The position numbers and the translations under genes are program-made. DNA of 10,091 nucleotides, taken from positions 1-10,091 of the forward strand of contig JBPCPM010000043.1 of NCBI GenBank assembly GCA_050999155.1, in the 5' to 3' direction. Position 1 is the stretch's first letter; each line of letters starts with the position of its first letter. The stretch is from JBPCPM01 sp050999155. Its GTDB lineage: Bacteria; Actinomycetota; Thermoleophilia; Solirubrobacterales; 70-9. Positions 1-5,975 of the stretch are shown here, piece after piece. A model generated the notes under the pieces. It saw only the letters and a program-made list of their open reading frames with translations. It was not told where the DNA came from and searched no databases.

Positions 1-302
1 TCGCCCTGGTGCCGCTGCTGCGGCGCCGGCCCGGGCCGTTGGGAGAGCTCGATGCGGACCTGGCCGCGGTCGTTGACCTGGTGCACCTGGGCGCCACGCG
101 GACCGACCTCGAAGACCGTTTCCGCACGCCCGAGGCACGCCGGTACATCCGGGCCCTGCGCGCCCACCGGTACGCGGGTGGCCGCGGCCCGGACGCCGCG
201 GGGCGTTCGGCGGTGCGCCGCGAACTCGCCCGGCGCGGCGGGTTCGTCACGCGACTGCGGGTCCTCGCGGCCGTGCCACCGGCCCCGAGGGGCCGACACT
301 AG
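1..302 (+). CDS. C-terminal tail of an unidentified protein (5' truncated), possibly transglutaminase/DUF4129-type membrane protein
   Basis: The reading frame is open from the left edge (first full codon at base 3) to a TAG at 300-302, giving about 99 residues. The first residues, ALVPLLRRR, look like the end of a membrane helix followed by a positive cytosolic flank. The rest is an Arg/Ala-rich helical tail with the pattern LVHLGATRTDLEDRF, then EARRYIRALRAHRYAGG, then a basic RRELARRGGFVTRLRVL end. This pattern resembles the tails of actinobacterial transglutaminase-like (TgpA/DUF4129) membrane proteins as I remember them, but no catalytic part is visible, so the identity is tentative. A GTG at position 9 is in frame but is unlikely to be the true start because the frame continues upstream. 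The gene converges on the minus-strand membrane protein gene with two bases between the stop codons. Confidence 0.5.
   Translation, partial: ALVPLLRRRPGPLGELDADLAAVVDLVHLGATRTDLEDRFRTPEARRYIRALRAHRYAGGRGPDAAGRSAVRRELARRGGFVTRLRVLAAVPPAPRGRH
280..295. terminator. G+C-rich hairpin at convergent gene ends
   Basis: CGGCCCC (280-286) and GGGGCCG (289-295) form a perfect dyad just inside the end of the left-edge gene. It can fold as a six-pair stem with a CGAG loop. On the minus strand it begins ten bases after the stop of the small membrane protein gene, so it could end transcription from both sides. No T-run follows on either strand. Function is inferred from position only. Confidence 0.35.
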
Positions 303-304
303 TA

Positions 305-619
305 CTAGCCCGGGACGTCGCCTCCGGCCTGGAACCAGTAGTAGGCGAACACGCCGAAGATGAACCCGAGGCCGAGGCCGAGCGCCACGAACGGGTTGCC
401 GACGAGGGCGATCCCGGCGATGAACACGAGCACGAAGCCCACCACGCTGATGAGCAGGAACGTCCGATTGGTGATCACCTGCGCGACGCGGTCGCTCTCC
501 GGATCGGCGTAGGCACTCCGGGCGCGCGCATCGGCGCTCGTCTGCTCCGAGTCGGACCCGCTTCCCTGAGAATCACTTCCGTCCTGGGTTGCTGACTGCT
601 TTTGATCGTCCTCGGCCAT
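305..619 (-). CDS. Small two-helix membrane protein, function unknown
   Basis: The gene encodes 104 residues. Residues 1-45 are hydrophilic, rich in Asp, Ser, Gln and Glu, and look disordered. Two hydrophobic segments follow: about 53-73 (FLLISVVGFVLVFIAGIALV) and about 76-97, a Gly-rich helix ending in FAYYWFQAGG. A short tail (DVPG) completes the protein. The helices form a hairpin, probably with both ends in the cytosol. The ATG at 619-617 has a Shine-Dalgarno sequence GAGGGG at 634-629, nine bases upstream and inside the end of the DUF427 gene. The stop of DUF427 lies only three bases before this start, so the two are very likely co-transcribed. I do not recognise a named family, and no catalytic or ligand motif is visible. 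The hydropathy pattern and the ribosome binding site make it a convincing real gene. Confidence 0.75.
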   Translation of the reverse strand: MAEDDQKQSATQDGSDSQGSGSDSEQTSADARARSAYADPESDRVAQVITNRTFLLISVVGFVLVFIAGIALVGNPFVALGLGLGFIFGVFAYYWFQAGGDVPG

Positions 620-622
620 CGA

Positions 623-1084
623 CTACCACCCCTCTGTTCCCGGTTCTCCCTTGAAAGGCCCCTCAAGGTCGGAGGTTATCCACCCGCCGTAGAAGCGGCC
701 TGCTTGTGCCTGCACCCGCTCGTCCCCGAGGTAGCACTCGGCCATTCCCGGATAGAAGGCGACGTGGTCGGCAAGGCTCGCGTAGGTGCGGGCGGGATGG
801 CGGTACGTCCACGCCGCCCGCTCGGCTCGCTGCCCGCCCGCGATGAGGTCGAAGAAGGACGTGCTGCCCTTGAACTCACACAGGCTCCGGCCCCCGCCGG
901 GGCGCAGGAACTCCTCGTGGACGTCGCCGGGCGGCACGTAGATCCCGGGCGGGTGGGAGGTCTCCAGCACACGCAGCGCGTCGTCGGATTCGGCGATCGT
1001 CTCGCCGCCGAACACGACCCGCACCCGGCGAGCCGACGGCTCGACGCGAGGCGGGCGCGGGTAGTCCCACACCGATTCGCCCAT
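623..1084 (-). CDS. DUF427 domain protein
   Basis: The 153-residue protein is a single DUF427 domain. Recognisable parts are the opening ESVWDYPRPPRVEP, the strand pattern VRVVFGGETIAESDDALRVL, the segment SHPPGIYVPPGDV, the CEFKGSTSFFDL core and the closing AFYPGMAECYLGDERV with a GGWI motif. DUF427 proteins are small beta-rich cytosolic proteins common in actinobacteria. Their biochemical role is not established to my knowledge, so none is assigned. The frame extends 32 codons further upstream to 1180, but that stretch is low-complexity Arg/Pro-rich, overlaps the recG start and promoter, and lies outside the domain, so I chose the ATG at 1084-1082. The ribosome binding site there is weak. 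The gene is divergent from recG (71-bp spacer) and leads directly into the small membrane protein gene. Confidence 0.85.
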   Translation of the reverse strand: MGESVWDYPRPPRVEPSARRVRVVFGGETIAESDDALRVLETSHPPGIYVPPGDVHEEFLRPGGGRSLCEFKGSTSFFDLIAGGQRAERAAWTYRHPARTYASLADHVAFYPGMAECYLGDERVQAQAGRFYGGWITSDLEGPFKGEPGTEGW

Positions 1085-1143
1085 GGGGCTCGTGTTCCGC
1101 GCGGAGACGGTGCGCAAACGCCCGTTCCGGCCCGGGGGGCGCG

Positions 1144-1156
1144 TAGCCTGGGTCGG
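1144..1156 (+). promoter_or_regulatory. Probable leaderless promoter of recG
   Basis: TAGCCT at 1144-1149 fits the TAnnnT form of a -10 element. Six bases separate it from the GTG at 1156, so transcription would begin at or next to the start codon. No Shine-Dalgarno sequence precedes the GTG and no clear -35 element is visible. The same arrangement occurs before rpmF and acpP. Confidence 0.55.
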
Positions 1157-3390
1157 TGACCGCCGTCTCGCCCCCCGCACGCGGCCCTTGCCTCGATACG
1201 CCCCCGCCGCCGTTCGGCGGATTGGAGCCCGCGACCCGCGCGCAGCTCTTGGCCGTGGCGCTGCGGTCGAGTCCGACCCCGTCGCAGGCCCGCCGGTCGA
1301 TCCGTGAGCTGCCCGGGTGCGGTCCCCAGCGTGCCGACGCCGCAGCCGAGCTCGGGCTCGGGACCCTGGCGGACCTCGCCCGGTATCTGCCCCGCGAGTA
1401 TCGGGACCTGCCGCTGCGCCGGCTCGGCGAGCTGCGCCCGGGCGACCGGGCCACGGTGGTCGTCACCGTGGAGGCCGTGAGCGCCGTGCGCACGAGCCGG
1501 CGGGGGATGGCGATCGTCGAGGCGCGCGTGGCTGATGACTCGGGCGCCAGCCCCGCCCGCTGGTTCGGCCAGCGGTGGGTCGCCGGACGGCTGTCGGCCG
1601 GAGACCGGCTGCTGCTCACCGGCCGCCGTGACGATCGGGGTTTGACCGTCGAAGCGTTCGAGCCGGTCAGGGGCGACCCCGGTGCGCGCGTCCGCGCCCC
1701 GCTCGGGATGGCGGCGGAGACCGATCCGCCGGCGGGGCTCCACACCCAGGGCCCGGTCGCCGACTACCCCGCCTCCGAGGCGCTGGCCAACCGCCAGCTG
1801 CGCGAATGGGCGTGGCGGGCCTGCGGGGTGGCGCGCCACCTTCCTGACGCGGTCGGCCCACGGCTGCGCTCCCGGCTCGGGCTCCCGTCGGTCGCCGATG
1901 CCCTGCACGCCACCCACACCCCGCAGACGGTGGCCGAAGCCGAGGACGCACGTCGGGCGCTGGCCTTCGAGGAGCTGTTCTGCCACCAGGCCGCGCTGCT
2001 GACCCGGCGCCGGGACCGCCAGCAGCAGGCGCAGGCCGCGCCGACGGACCCGCCCGGCCCGCTCGTCGACCAGTGGCTGGCCAGCCTGCCCTTCGCCCCC
2101 ACCGACGCCCAGCGGACCGCATTCGCGGCCGTCGACGCGGATCTCGCCGAGCCGCGCCCGATGCAGCGGCTGCTGATGGGCGAGGTCGGGTCGGGCAAGA
2201 CGGTGGTCGCGCTCTATGCGATGTTGCGGGCGGTGGAGGGCGGGCGCCAAGCCGCCCTGATGGCTCCGACCGAGACGCTGGCCGAACAGCACTTCGCCAC
2301 GCTCGGCCGGCTGCTCGGCGCGGTGCTCCCCGCGGCGCTGCTCACCGGGTCGACCCCCAAGGCGCGCCGGCGCGAGCAGCTCGGCCATCTGGCGAACGGG
2401 CAGCTGCAGCTCGTGGTCGGCACCCACGCCCTGCTCGAAGGTGATGTCGAGTTCCGCGCGCTCGGGGTGACCGTCGTCGACGAGCAGCACCGGTTTGGCG
2501 TCCGCCAGCGCGCCGCGCTGGACGCCAAGGGCCCGGACGCGCTCGTGCCGCACGCGCTGCACATGACCGCTACGCCGATCCCGCGGACGCTTTCGCTCAC
2601 CGCCTACGGGGACCTCGACGTGACCGAACTGCGCGAGCTGCCCTCCGGCCGCCGGCCGATCGCGACCCGGACGGCGACACCCGGCGACCGCGACGGCGTC
2701 GCCGCGACCGTCCGCGCGGAGCTGCAGGCCGGCCGGCAGGCCTACTGGGTGTGCCCGCTCATCGACACCTCCGAGCAACTGCAGGCCGCCGCCGCGACCG
2801 AGACCGCCGAGGCGCTCGCCGCCGGCCCCTTCGCGGCCCACCGCGTCGGTTGCCTGCACGGACGGATGAGCTCCCGCGACAAGCAGGACGTCATGGCGGC
2901 CTTCGGCGCGGGGAAGATCGACCTGCTCGTGGCCACCACCGTCGTCGAGGTCGGGGTCGACGTGCCGAACGCCACGGTCATGGTCGTCGACGGGGCCGAG
3001 CGCTACGGGCTCTCCCAGCTGCACCAGCTCCGGGGCCGGGTCGGCCGTGGCGCCGACGCGTCGCAGTGCCTGCTGATCGCCGACGCCCAGACCGAGACGG
3101 CCCGCCGTCGCCTGGAGGCGATCGTCGCGGAGTCCGACGGGTTCCGGCTCGCCGAGATCGATCTCGTCTTGCGTGGCGAGGGAGAGATCCTCGGCACGCG
3201 CCAGCACGGCCTGCCGTCGTATTCGGCGGCGCGCCTGCCCGAGGACGGGGAGATCCTCGCCCGGGCGCGAGCGGCGCTGGTCGAGCTCCTCGACGAGCAC
3301 GGGGGCCTCGACGCCGAGCCCCTGGCGCTGCTCGCCGATGCGGTCCAGGCCCGCTTTCCGAGCGAGCCCGAGAGCCGGCTGGCGGCCTGA
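1156..3390 (+). CDS. recG: ATP-dependent DNA helicase RecG
   Basis: RecG is a superfamily 2 DNA translocase that regresses stalled replication forks and processes branched recombination intermediates. At 744 residues the protein is of usual length. The N-terminal part carries the wedge (OB-fold) domain, about residues 95-175, with the WFGQRWV and AGDRLLLTG signatures. The helicase motifs are complete: Walker A GEVGSGKT (342-349), Walker B DEQHRFG (from 442), motif III TATPIPRT (471-478) and motif VI QLRGRVGRG (624-632). The C-terminal domain contains DLVLRGEGEILGTRQHG, diagnostic of RecG. Walker A has Glu where many RecGs have Asp (GDVGSGKT), a conservative change. The first 45 residues are Pro/Arg-rich and poorly conserved, so a start further in is possible. 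I prefer GTG 1156 because a -10 hexamer is positioned for a leaderless transcript there. It is followed after 12 bases by rsmD, an order shared with many actinobacteria. Confidence 0.97.
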   Translation: MTAVSPPARGPCLDTPPPPFGGLEPATRAQLLAVALRSSPTPSQARRSIRELPGCGPQRADAAAELGLGTLADLARYLPREYRDLPLRRLGELRPGDRATVVVTVEAVSAVRTSRRGMAIVEARVADDSGASPARWFGQRWVAGRLSAGDRLLLTGRRDDRGLTVEAFEPVRGDPGARVRAPLGMAAETDPPAGLHTQGPVADYPASEALANRQLREWAWRACGVARHLPDAVGPRLRSRLGLPSVADALHATHTPQTVAEAEDARRALAFEELFCHQAALLTRRRDRQQQAQAAPTDPPGPLVDQWLASLPFAPTDAQRTAFAAVDADLAEPRPMQRLLMGEVGSGKTVVALYAMLRAVEGGRQAALMAPTETLAEQHFATLGRLLGAVLPAALLTGSTPKARRREQLGHLANGQLQLVVGTHALLEGDVEFRALGVTVVDEQHRFGVRQRAALDAKGPDALVPHALHMTATPIPRTLSLTAYGDLDVTELRELPSGRRPIATRTATPGDRDGVAATVRAELQAGRQAYWVCPLIDTSEQLQAAAATETAEALAAGPFAAHRVGCLHGRMSSRDKQDVMAAFGAGKIDLLVATTVVEVGVDVPNATVMVVDGAERYGLSQLHQLRGRVGRGADASQCLLIADAQTETARRRLEAIVAESDGFRLAEIDLVLRGEGEILGTRQHGLPSYSAARLPEDGEILARARAALVELLDEHGGLDAEPLALLADAVQARFPSEPESRLAA

Positions 3391-3402
3391 GGCCCTGCGC
3401 CC

Positions 3403-3930
3403 GTGCGCCTTCGCATCACCGGCGGCGAGCTGCGTGGCCGCCCGCTGCAGGCGGGAAGCGGGGTGCGGCCGACCGCCGGGCGGACCCGCGAGGCGGTGTT
3501 CTCCATGCTCGGGCCGCTCGAAGGGGCGACCGTGCTCGACCTGTTCTGCGGCAGCGGCTCGCTTGGGATCGAGGCGCTGTCGCGGGGGGCCGGCTCCGCC
3601 GTGCTCGTCGACCGCGACGTCCGAGCCTGCGAGGCCAACGTCGCCGCCCTCGAGCTGGGCGACCGGACGCGGGTCGTGCGCGGCGAGCTGCCGCGATGGC
3701 TGGCCACCGAGGGTCAGTGCCAGCCGGCGTTTGACGTCGTCTGCTGCGATCCCCCGTATAGAATCGCGCGCCGCGTGGCAGCCGCCCTCGACGAGCACCT
3801 CCCGCCCCTGCTGCACGCGCGTTCTCGCGTGGTCTTCGAGGGACCCGCAGGCCAGGGCGGCCGCCCGGCGCTCCCGCTGCTCCGAGAGCGCCGCTACGGC
3901 GACACCGTCGTCACCGTGCACGGCGCATGA
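3403..3930 (+). CDS. rsmD: 16S rRNA (guanine(966)-N(2))-methyltransferase RsmD
   Basis: RsmD uses S-adenosylmethionine to methylate G966 (E. coli numbering) of 16S rRNA in the small subunit. The 175-residue protein starts with the family's RITGGELRGRPL and has the RPTAGRTREAVFSML segment. The SAM-binding motif I is VLDLFCGSGSLG (44-55), the acidic end of the second strand is LVDRD, and the catalytic motif IV is DPPY (116-119) within CCDPPYRI. Length and motif order match the family. The GTG at 3403 gives the family N-terminus, although no Shine-Dalgarno sequence precedes it, so translation may depend on coupling to recG, which stops 12 bases upstream. The last bases overlap the coaD start as ATGA. 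The Arg after DPPY is coded by AGA, rare in such G+C-rich DNA, inside a TATAGAAT stretch. Confidence 0.96.
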   Translation: MRLRITGGELRGRPLQAGSGVRPTAGRTREAVFSMLGPLEGATVLDLFCGSGSLGIEALSRGAGSAVLVDRDVRACEANVAALELGDRTRVVRGELPRWLATEGQCQPAFDVVCCDPPYRIARRVAAALDEHLPPLLHARSRVVFEGPAGQGGRPALPLLRERRYGDTVVTVHGA

Positions 3931-4418
3931 TCGAGCGGATCGCCATCTGCCCGGGGACGTATGACCCGGTGACCAACGGCCACCTCGACATCATCACCCG
4001 CTGCGCTGCGCTGTTCGACCGCGTGATCGTCGGCGTCGTGGGCAACTCGATCCGCAAATCCAAACCGCTGTTCGACGCCGAGGAACGGACGGGATTCATC
4101 GAGTCGGCGGTGGCCGACTACGACAACGTCGAAGTCAAGGTCTTCTCGATGCTGGTCGTGCAATTCGCCCAGGAGCACAACGCCACGGCGATCGTCAAGG
4201 GGCTGCGAGCGATCTCGGACTTCGAATACGAGTTCGAGATGAACCAGCTCAACCACAGCCTGGCCCCGGAGCTCGAGAGCCTCTACCTGATGGCCTCCGC
4301 CGAATACAGCTTCCTCTCGTCGACCGGGATCAAGGAGATGGCCACGTTCGGTGGCGACGTCACTCCGCTCGTTCCCGCCGACGTCGCGGCCGCGCTCTCC
4401 GAGCGCTTCGCCGGCTGA
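3927..4418 (+). CDS. coaD: Phosphopantetheine adenylyltransferase CoaD
   Basis: CoaD transfers AMP from ATP to 4'-phosphopantetheine, giving dephospho-CoA, the penultimate step of CoA synthesis. The 163 residues match the usual family length. Visible motifs are the nucleotidyltransferase signature GTYDPVTNGH (10-19, a TxGH-type site), the lysine in RKSKPLF that corresponds to the substrate-binding lysine, KGLRAISDFEYE (from 91), and SSTGIKE (131-137), equivalent to the family's ISSS/T-x-x-KE nucleotide-binding motif. The ATG overlaps the rsmD stop as ATGA at 3927-3930, so translation is probably coupled. rsmD-coaD is a very common actinobacterial pair. Its product feeds the phosphopantetheine arm that ACP, encoded downstream in this window, requires. 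The stop codon lies in the loop of a small G+C hairpin. Confidence 0.98.
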   Translation: MIERIAICPGTYDPVTNGHLDIITRCAALFDRVIVGVVGNSIRKSKPLFDAEERTGFIESAVADYDNVEVKVFSMLVVQFAQEHNATAIVKGLRAISDFEYEFEMNQLNHSLAPELESLYLMASAEYSFLSSTGIKEMATFGGDVTPLVPADVAAALSERFAG

Positions 4419-4431
4419 GCGGTCGCCGGCG
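4409..4431 (+). terminator. G+C hairpin across the coaD stop, possible terminator
   Basis: CGCCGGC (4409-4415) and GCCGGCG (4425-4431) form a seven-pair, all-G/C stem with a nine-base loop containing the coaD TGA. No T-run follows. It could end or attenuate the recG-rsmD-coaD transcript, but such short G+C hairpins also arise by chance in this base composition. Confidence 0.25.
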
Positions 4432-4538
4432 CGTGCAAGGGCCCGCCGTCGTGCGTCGATAGCGCTCGACGCCCGGGTTACGGTGCGGATCGGGGGCCGG
4501 TGGGGGCGGGGCACGCGAGCCCCGGTTTGGGAGAATCC

Positions 4539-4578
4539 GTGCAAATCGCACCCTTCGACTAGCGCGCGCGGGCGATTT
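4539..4578. promoter_or_regulatory. Dyad in the coaD-sepIVA gap, possible operator
   Basis: The 226-bp gap between coaD and the sepIVA-like gene (4419-4644) has no credible coding sequence. Within it lies a locally A+T-richer patch. It contains the dyad GTGCAAATCGCAC (4539-4551), and its AAATCGC half (4543-4549) is repeated in inverted orientation as GCGATTT at 4572-4578. This could be a regulator-binding site or a weak hairpin with a 22-base loop. No convincing -35/-10 pair was found, although the downstream gene should need its own promoter if the upstream operon terminates. Confidence 0.25.
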
Positions 4579-4644
4579 CGAACACAATGCGCCCCGCACG
4601 CGGTCATCCGGCCGCCGACCGCCAATCTCTGCAAGGATCCGCCA

Positions 4645-5115
4645 ATGGACGTCCTGGTCCTCATCGACAAGCTGGACGATCTGGTCCACAACGCCAAGCC
4701 GGTGCCTCTCACCGACCAGGTTCGCGTGGACCGGGAGGAGATCTACGACCTCCTTGACCAGATGCGGGCCACGATCCCCGAGGAGATCAAGCAGGCCCGG
4801 TGGATCGTCAAGGAGCGTCAGGAGATGCTCGCCGAGGCCAAGCGCGAGGCCGAGCGCATCGTCAAGGAGGCCCGCGACCAGCAGGCCCGCCTGATCTCCG
4901 ACGAGGAGGTCACCAAGCAGGCCGAGCGTGGCGCCGAGGAGATCCTCGAAGAGGCCCGGGCGCGCGAGTGGGAAATCTTTCTCGGCGCTGAGGATTACGC
5001 CGACGAGATCCTCAACACCCTCGAGGTGAACCTCGAGAAGTTCCTCGCCGCGGTGCGCCGCGGACGCGACCGGCTTGCCGGTCGCTCCGAAGAAGAGCCT
5101 GCCGAAGTCGGATAG
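4645..5115 (+). CDS. SepIVA-like DivIVA-family coiled-coil septation protein (short form)
   Basis: The 156-residue protein is soluble, highly charged and almost wholly helical. The N-terminal part, LIDKLDDLVHNAKPVPLT, then VDREEIYDLLDQMRATIP, followed by helix residues 46-62, matches the start of mycobacterial SepIVA (Rv2927c/MSMEG_2416) as I recall it. The C-terminal DYADEILNTLEVNLEKFLAAV with RRGRDRL also matches that protein's end. Between them are eleven-residue coiled-coil repeats with Ala at position 2 and Ile/Leu at position 9: 64-74, 75-85, then a six-residue break, 92-102, 103-113 and 114-124. SepIVA is a DivIVA-domain protein needed for division and envelope growth in mycobacteria, where it is about 245 residues long. 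This one has fewer repeats. The ATG has Shine-Dalgarno AAGGAT (4633-4638) six bases upstream. The frame is open further upstream but lacks conserved sequence. Its place before yceD matches the mycobacterial order. An annotation pipeline might call it an ATP synthase subunit B-like protein because of the coiled coil. Confidence 0.85.
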   Translation: MDVLVLIDKLDDLVHNAKPVPLTDQVRVDREEIYDLLDQMRATIPEEIKQARWIVKERQEMLAEAKREAERIVKEARDQQARLISDEEVTKQAERGAEEILEEARAREWEIFLGAEDYADEILNTLEVNLEKFLAAVRRGRDRLAGRSEEEPAEVG

Positions 5116-5136
5116 CCGTCCTGCGGTGGGTGGTGG

Positions 5137-5245
5137 CCGGCGGGGTGGGTGGACGGCTCTGCGATCTTCGCCACCGGCCGCGTGTAGGGCTCAGTTGTTC
5201 GTGGGGCTCCGAGAGTTTCGCCGAGCCATCCACCCACCCCGCCGG
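5137..5245. repeat. Long inverted repeat (23-nt arms) between sepIVA-like gene and yceD
   Basis: The left arm (5137-5159, beginning CCGGCGGGGTGGGTGGA) and right arm (5223-5245, ending TCCACCCACCCCGCCGG) are complementary over 23 positions with one C/A mismatch (5154/5228). After one mismatch the stem continues for four more pairs (5161-5164 with 5218-5221), leaving a loop of about 53 bases. It begins 21 bases after the sepIVA stop. This is far stronger than the other hairpins in the window. No T-run follows the right arm. It could be a terminator of the upstream transcript, an mRNA-stabilising or processing structure (a long duplex of this sort is a possible RNase III substrate), or a relic of a small palindromic repeat element. 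I see no transposon-like target duplication. Confidence 0.75.
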
Positions 5246-5307
5246 AAGCTGCCCGGTCGCGGCACGCCTTCCGACGGTGGGGCTGGGAGTTGAACGGCCG
5301 CGTCGCG

Positions 5308-5354
5308 TTCGGCTCCTGCTGGGCCACCGCGGGCGGACACTTCGAGGAGCCGAG
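5308..5354 (+). other. Second hairpin in the leader region upstream of yceD
   Basis: TTCGGCTCCT (5308-5317) pairs with AGGAGCCGAG (5345-5354) over ten positions, the outermost being a G-U pair, around a 27-base loop. Together with the larger hairpin at 5137-5245 it makes the 331-bp gap 5116-5446 unusually structured. No coding sequence in this gap is convincing. It lies upstream of the probable yceD transcription start, so it would be in the yceD mRNA only on read-through from sepIVA. Confidence 0.35.
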
Positions 5355-5393
5355 CGCTCGACGGGTGCACGGGAAGGAGGCGGGACGGGCCGC

Positions 5394-5406
5394 TAGGGTT
5401 CGTGGA
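5394..5406 (+). promoter_or_regulatory. Probable yceD promoter -10 element
   Basis: TAGGGT at 5394-5399 fits the TAnnnT -10 form and would place a transcription start near 5406, giving a leader of about 40 bases that contains the strong Shine-Dalgarno of yceD. A matching -35 element is not evident. The in-frame GTG at 5402 is too close to the hexamer to be on such a transcript, which supports the downstream start for yceD. Confidence 0.4.
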
Positions 5407-5433
5407 CCGGCACCCGCCGGGCGTACCCGACGC

Positions 5434-5440
5434 GAGGAGG
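5434..5440 (+). promoter_or_regulatory. Shine-Dalgarno GAGGAGG that decides the yceD start
   Basis: GAGGAGG at 5434-5440 is the best ribosome binding site in the window and lies six bases before the GTG at 5447. The longer in-frame start at 5402 has no such site. Confidence 0.85.
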
Positions 5441-5446
5441 GCACCG

Positions 5447-5962
5447 GTGGCCGGCGAGCAGGAACTGATCGACCTCGAGCGTTTCGCCTTGCGGTCCGGG
5501 CAGGCCAAACGGTTGGATTCGCGGGTTCTGGCCGGGAACTTCTCGTTCGGGGGCGAGAGCTACCGGGCCGCCGAGGCAGAGGCTCTTGTGGATATCTCCC
5601 GGACGGTCAGCGGGTACGCGCTGCGGCTGCGGACCGAGATCGACATCGCCGGACCCTGCAGCCGCTGCCTGCAGGAGGTGACGCACCGGTTTGCCATCGA
5701 CGCGCGGGAGATCCACGATCAGTCGACCGACGACGAGGAGCTGCTGAGCCCCTACGTCGACGACGGACTGCTCGACCTCACGGCCTGGGCGCGCAACGAG
5801 ATCGCCCTCGAGCTGCCCGACAGGTTCCGCAACCCGCCCGATGACGAGGGCATCTGCGGAGCGTGCGACCGGTCGATCGAGGAGGTCCTCGGAGCCCAGG
5901 CCCAAGCAGCCGAGCCCGCGCTCGATCCGCGGTGGGCCAAGCTCCGCGAGCTGCAGGAGTAG
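5447..5962 (+). CDS. yceD: YceD/DUF177 family protein (23S rRNA accumulation)
   Basis: This 171-residue protein belongs to the YceD (DUF177) family, found next to rpmF across bacteria and linked to 23S rRNA accumulation and ribosome assembly. The middle shows the family's pattern LRLRTEIDIAGPCSRCL with the first cysteine pair at 71 and 74. The second pair, at 137 and 140 in EGICGACDRSI, corresponds to the usual G-x-C-x-x-C-G-x-x-L site, and the four could bind zinc. The protein ends with the typical DPRWAKLREL. The conserved acidic stretch DLTAWARNEIALELP precedes the second pair. The GTG at 5447 is chosen because of GAGGAGG six bases upstream; a GTG at 5402 would add 15 Pro/Arg-rich residues. 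rpmF follows after 66 bases, as in most bacteria, and the sepIVA-like gene precedes it, as in mycobacteria. Confidence 0.93.
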   Translation: MAGEQELIDLERFALRSGQAKRLDSRVLAGNFSFGGESYRAAEAEALVDISRTVSGYALRLRTEIDIAGPCSRCLQEVTHRFAIDAREIHDQSTDDEELLSPYVDDGLLDLTAWARNEIALELPDRFRNPPDDEGICGACDRSIEEVLGAQAQAAEPALDPRWAKLRELQE

Positions 5963-5975
5963 CTGCACCGGCGGT

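Noticed and set aside
1085..1180. A 32-codon upstream extension of the DUF427 gene
   Set aside because: It overlaps the recG promoter and start, lies outside the conserved domain, and is Arg/Pro-rich low complexity.
676..3921. A 1081-residue open frame on the minus strand opposite recG, rsmD and part of the DUF427 gene
   Set aside because: It is antisense to well-supported RecG and RsmD, has low-complexity Arg/Gly/Ala composition and shows no family motif. Long antisense frames are expected in DNA with strong third-position G+C.
4351..4644. A 98-codon in-frame extension upstream of the sepIVA-like gene
   Set aside because: It overlaps the end of coaD and has no conserved sequence; the ATG at 4645 has a Shine-Dalgarno site and begins the SepIVA-like homology.
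5130..5396. A possible 88-residue gene in the gap before yceD
   Set aside because: It runs through the large inverted repeat, has no ribosome binding site and no recognisable features.
5116..5446. A structured RNA gene (tRNA, RNase P, tmRNA or a known riboswitch) in the 331-bp gap
   Set aside because: No T-loop, CCA end, RNase P or riboswitch core motif could be recognised; only the hairpins are supportable.
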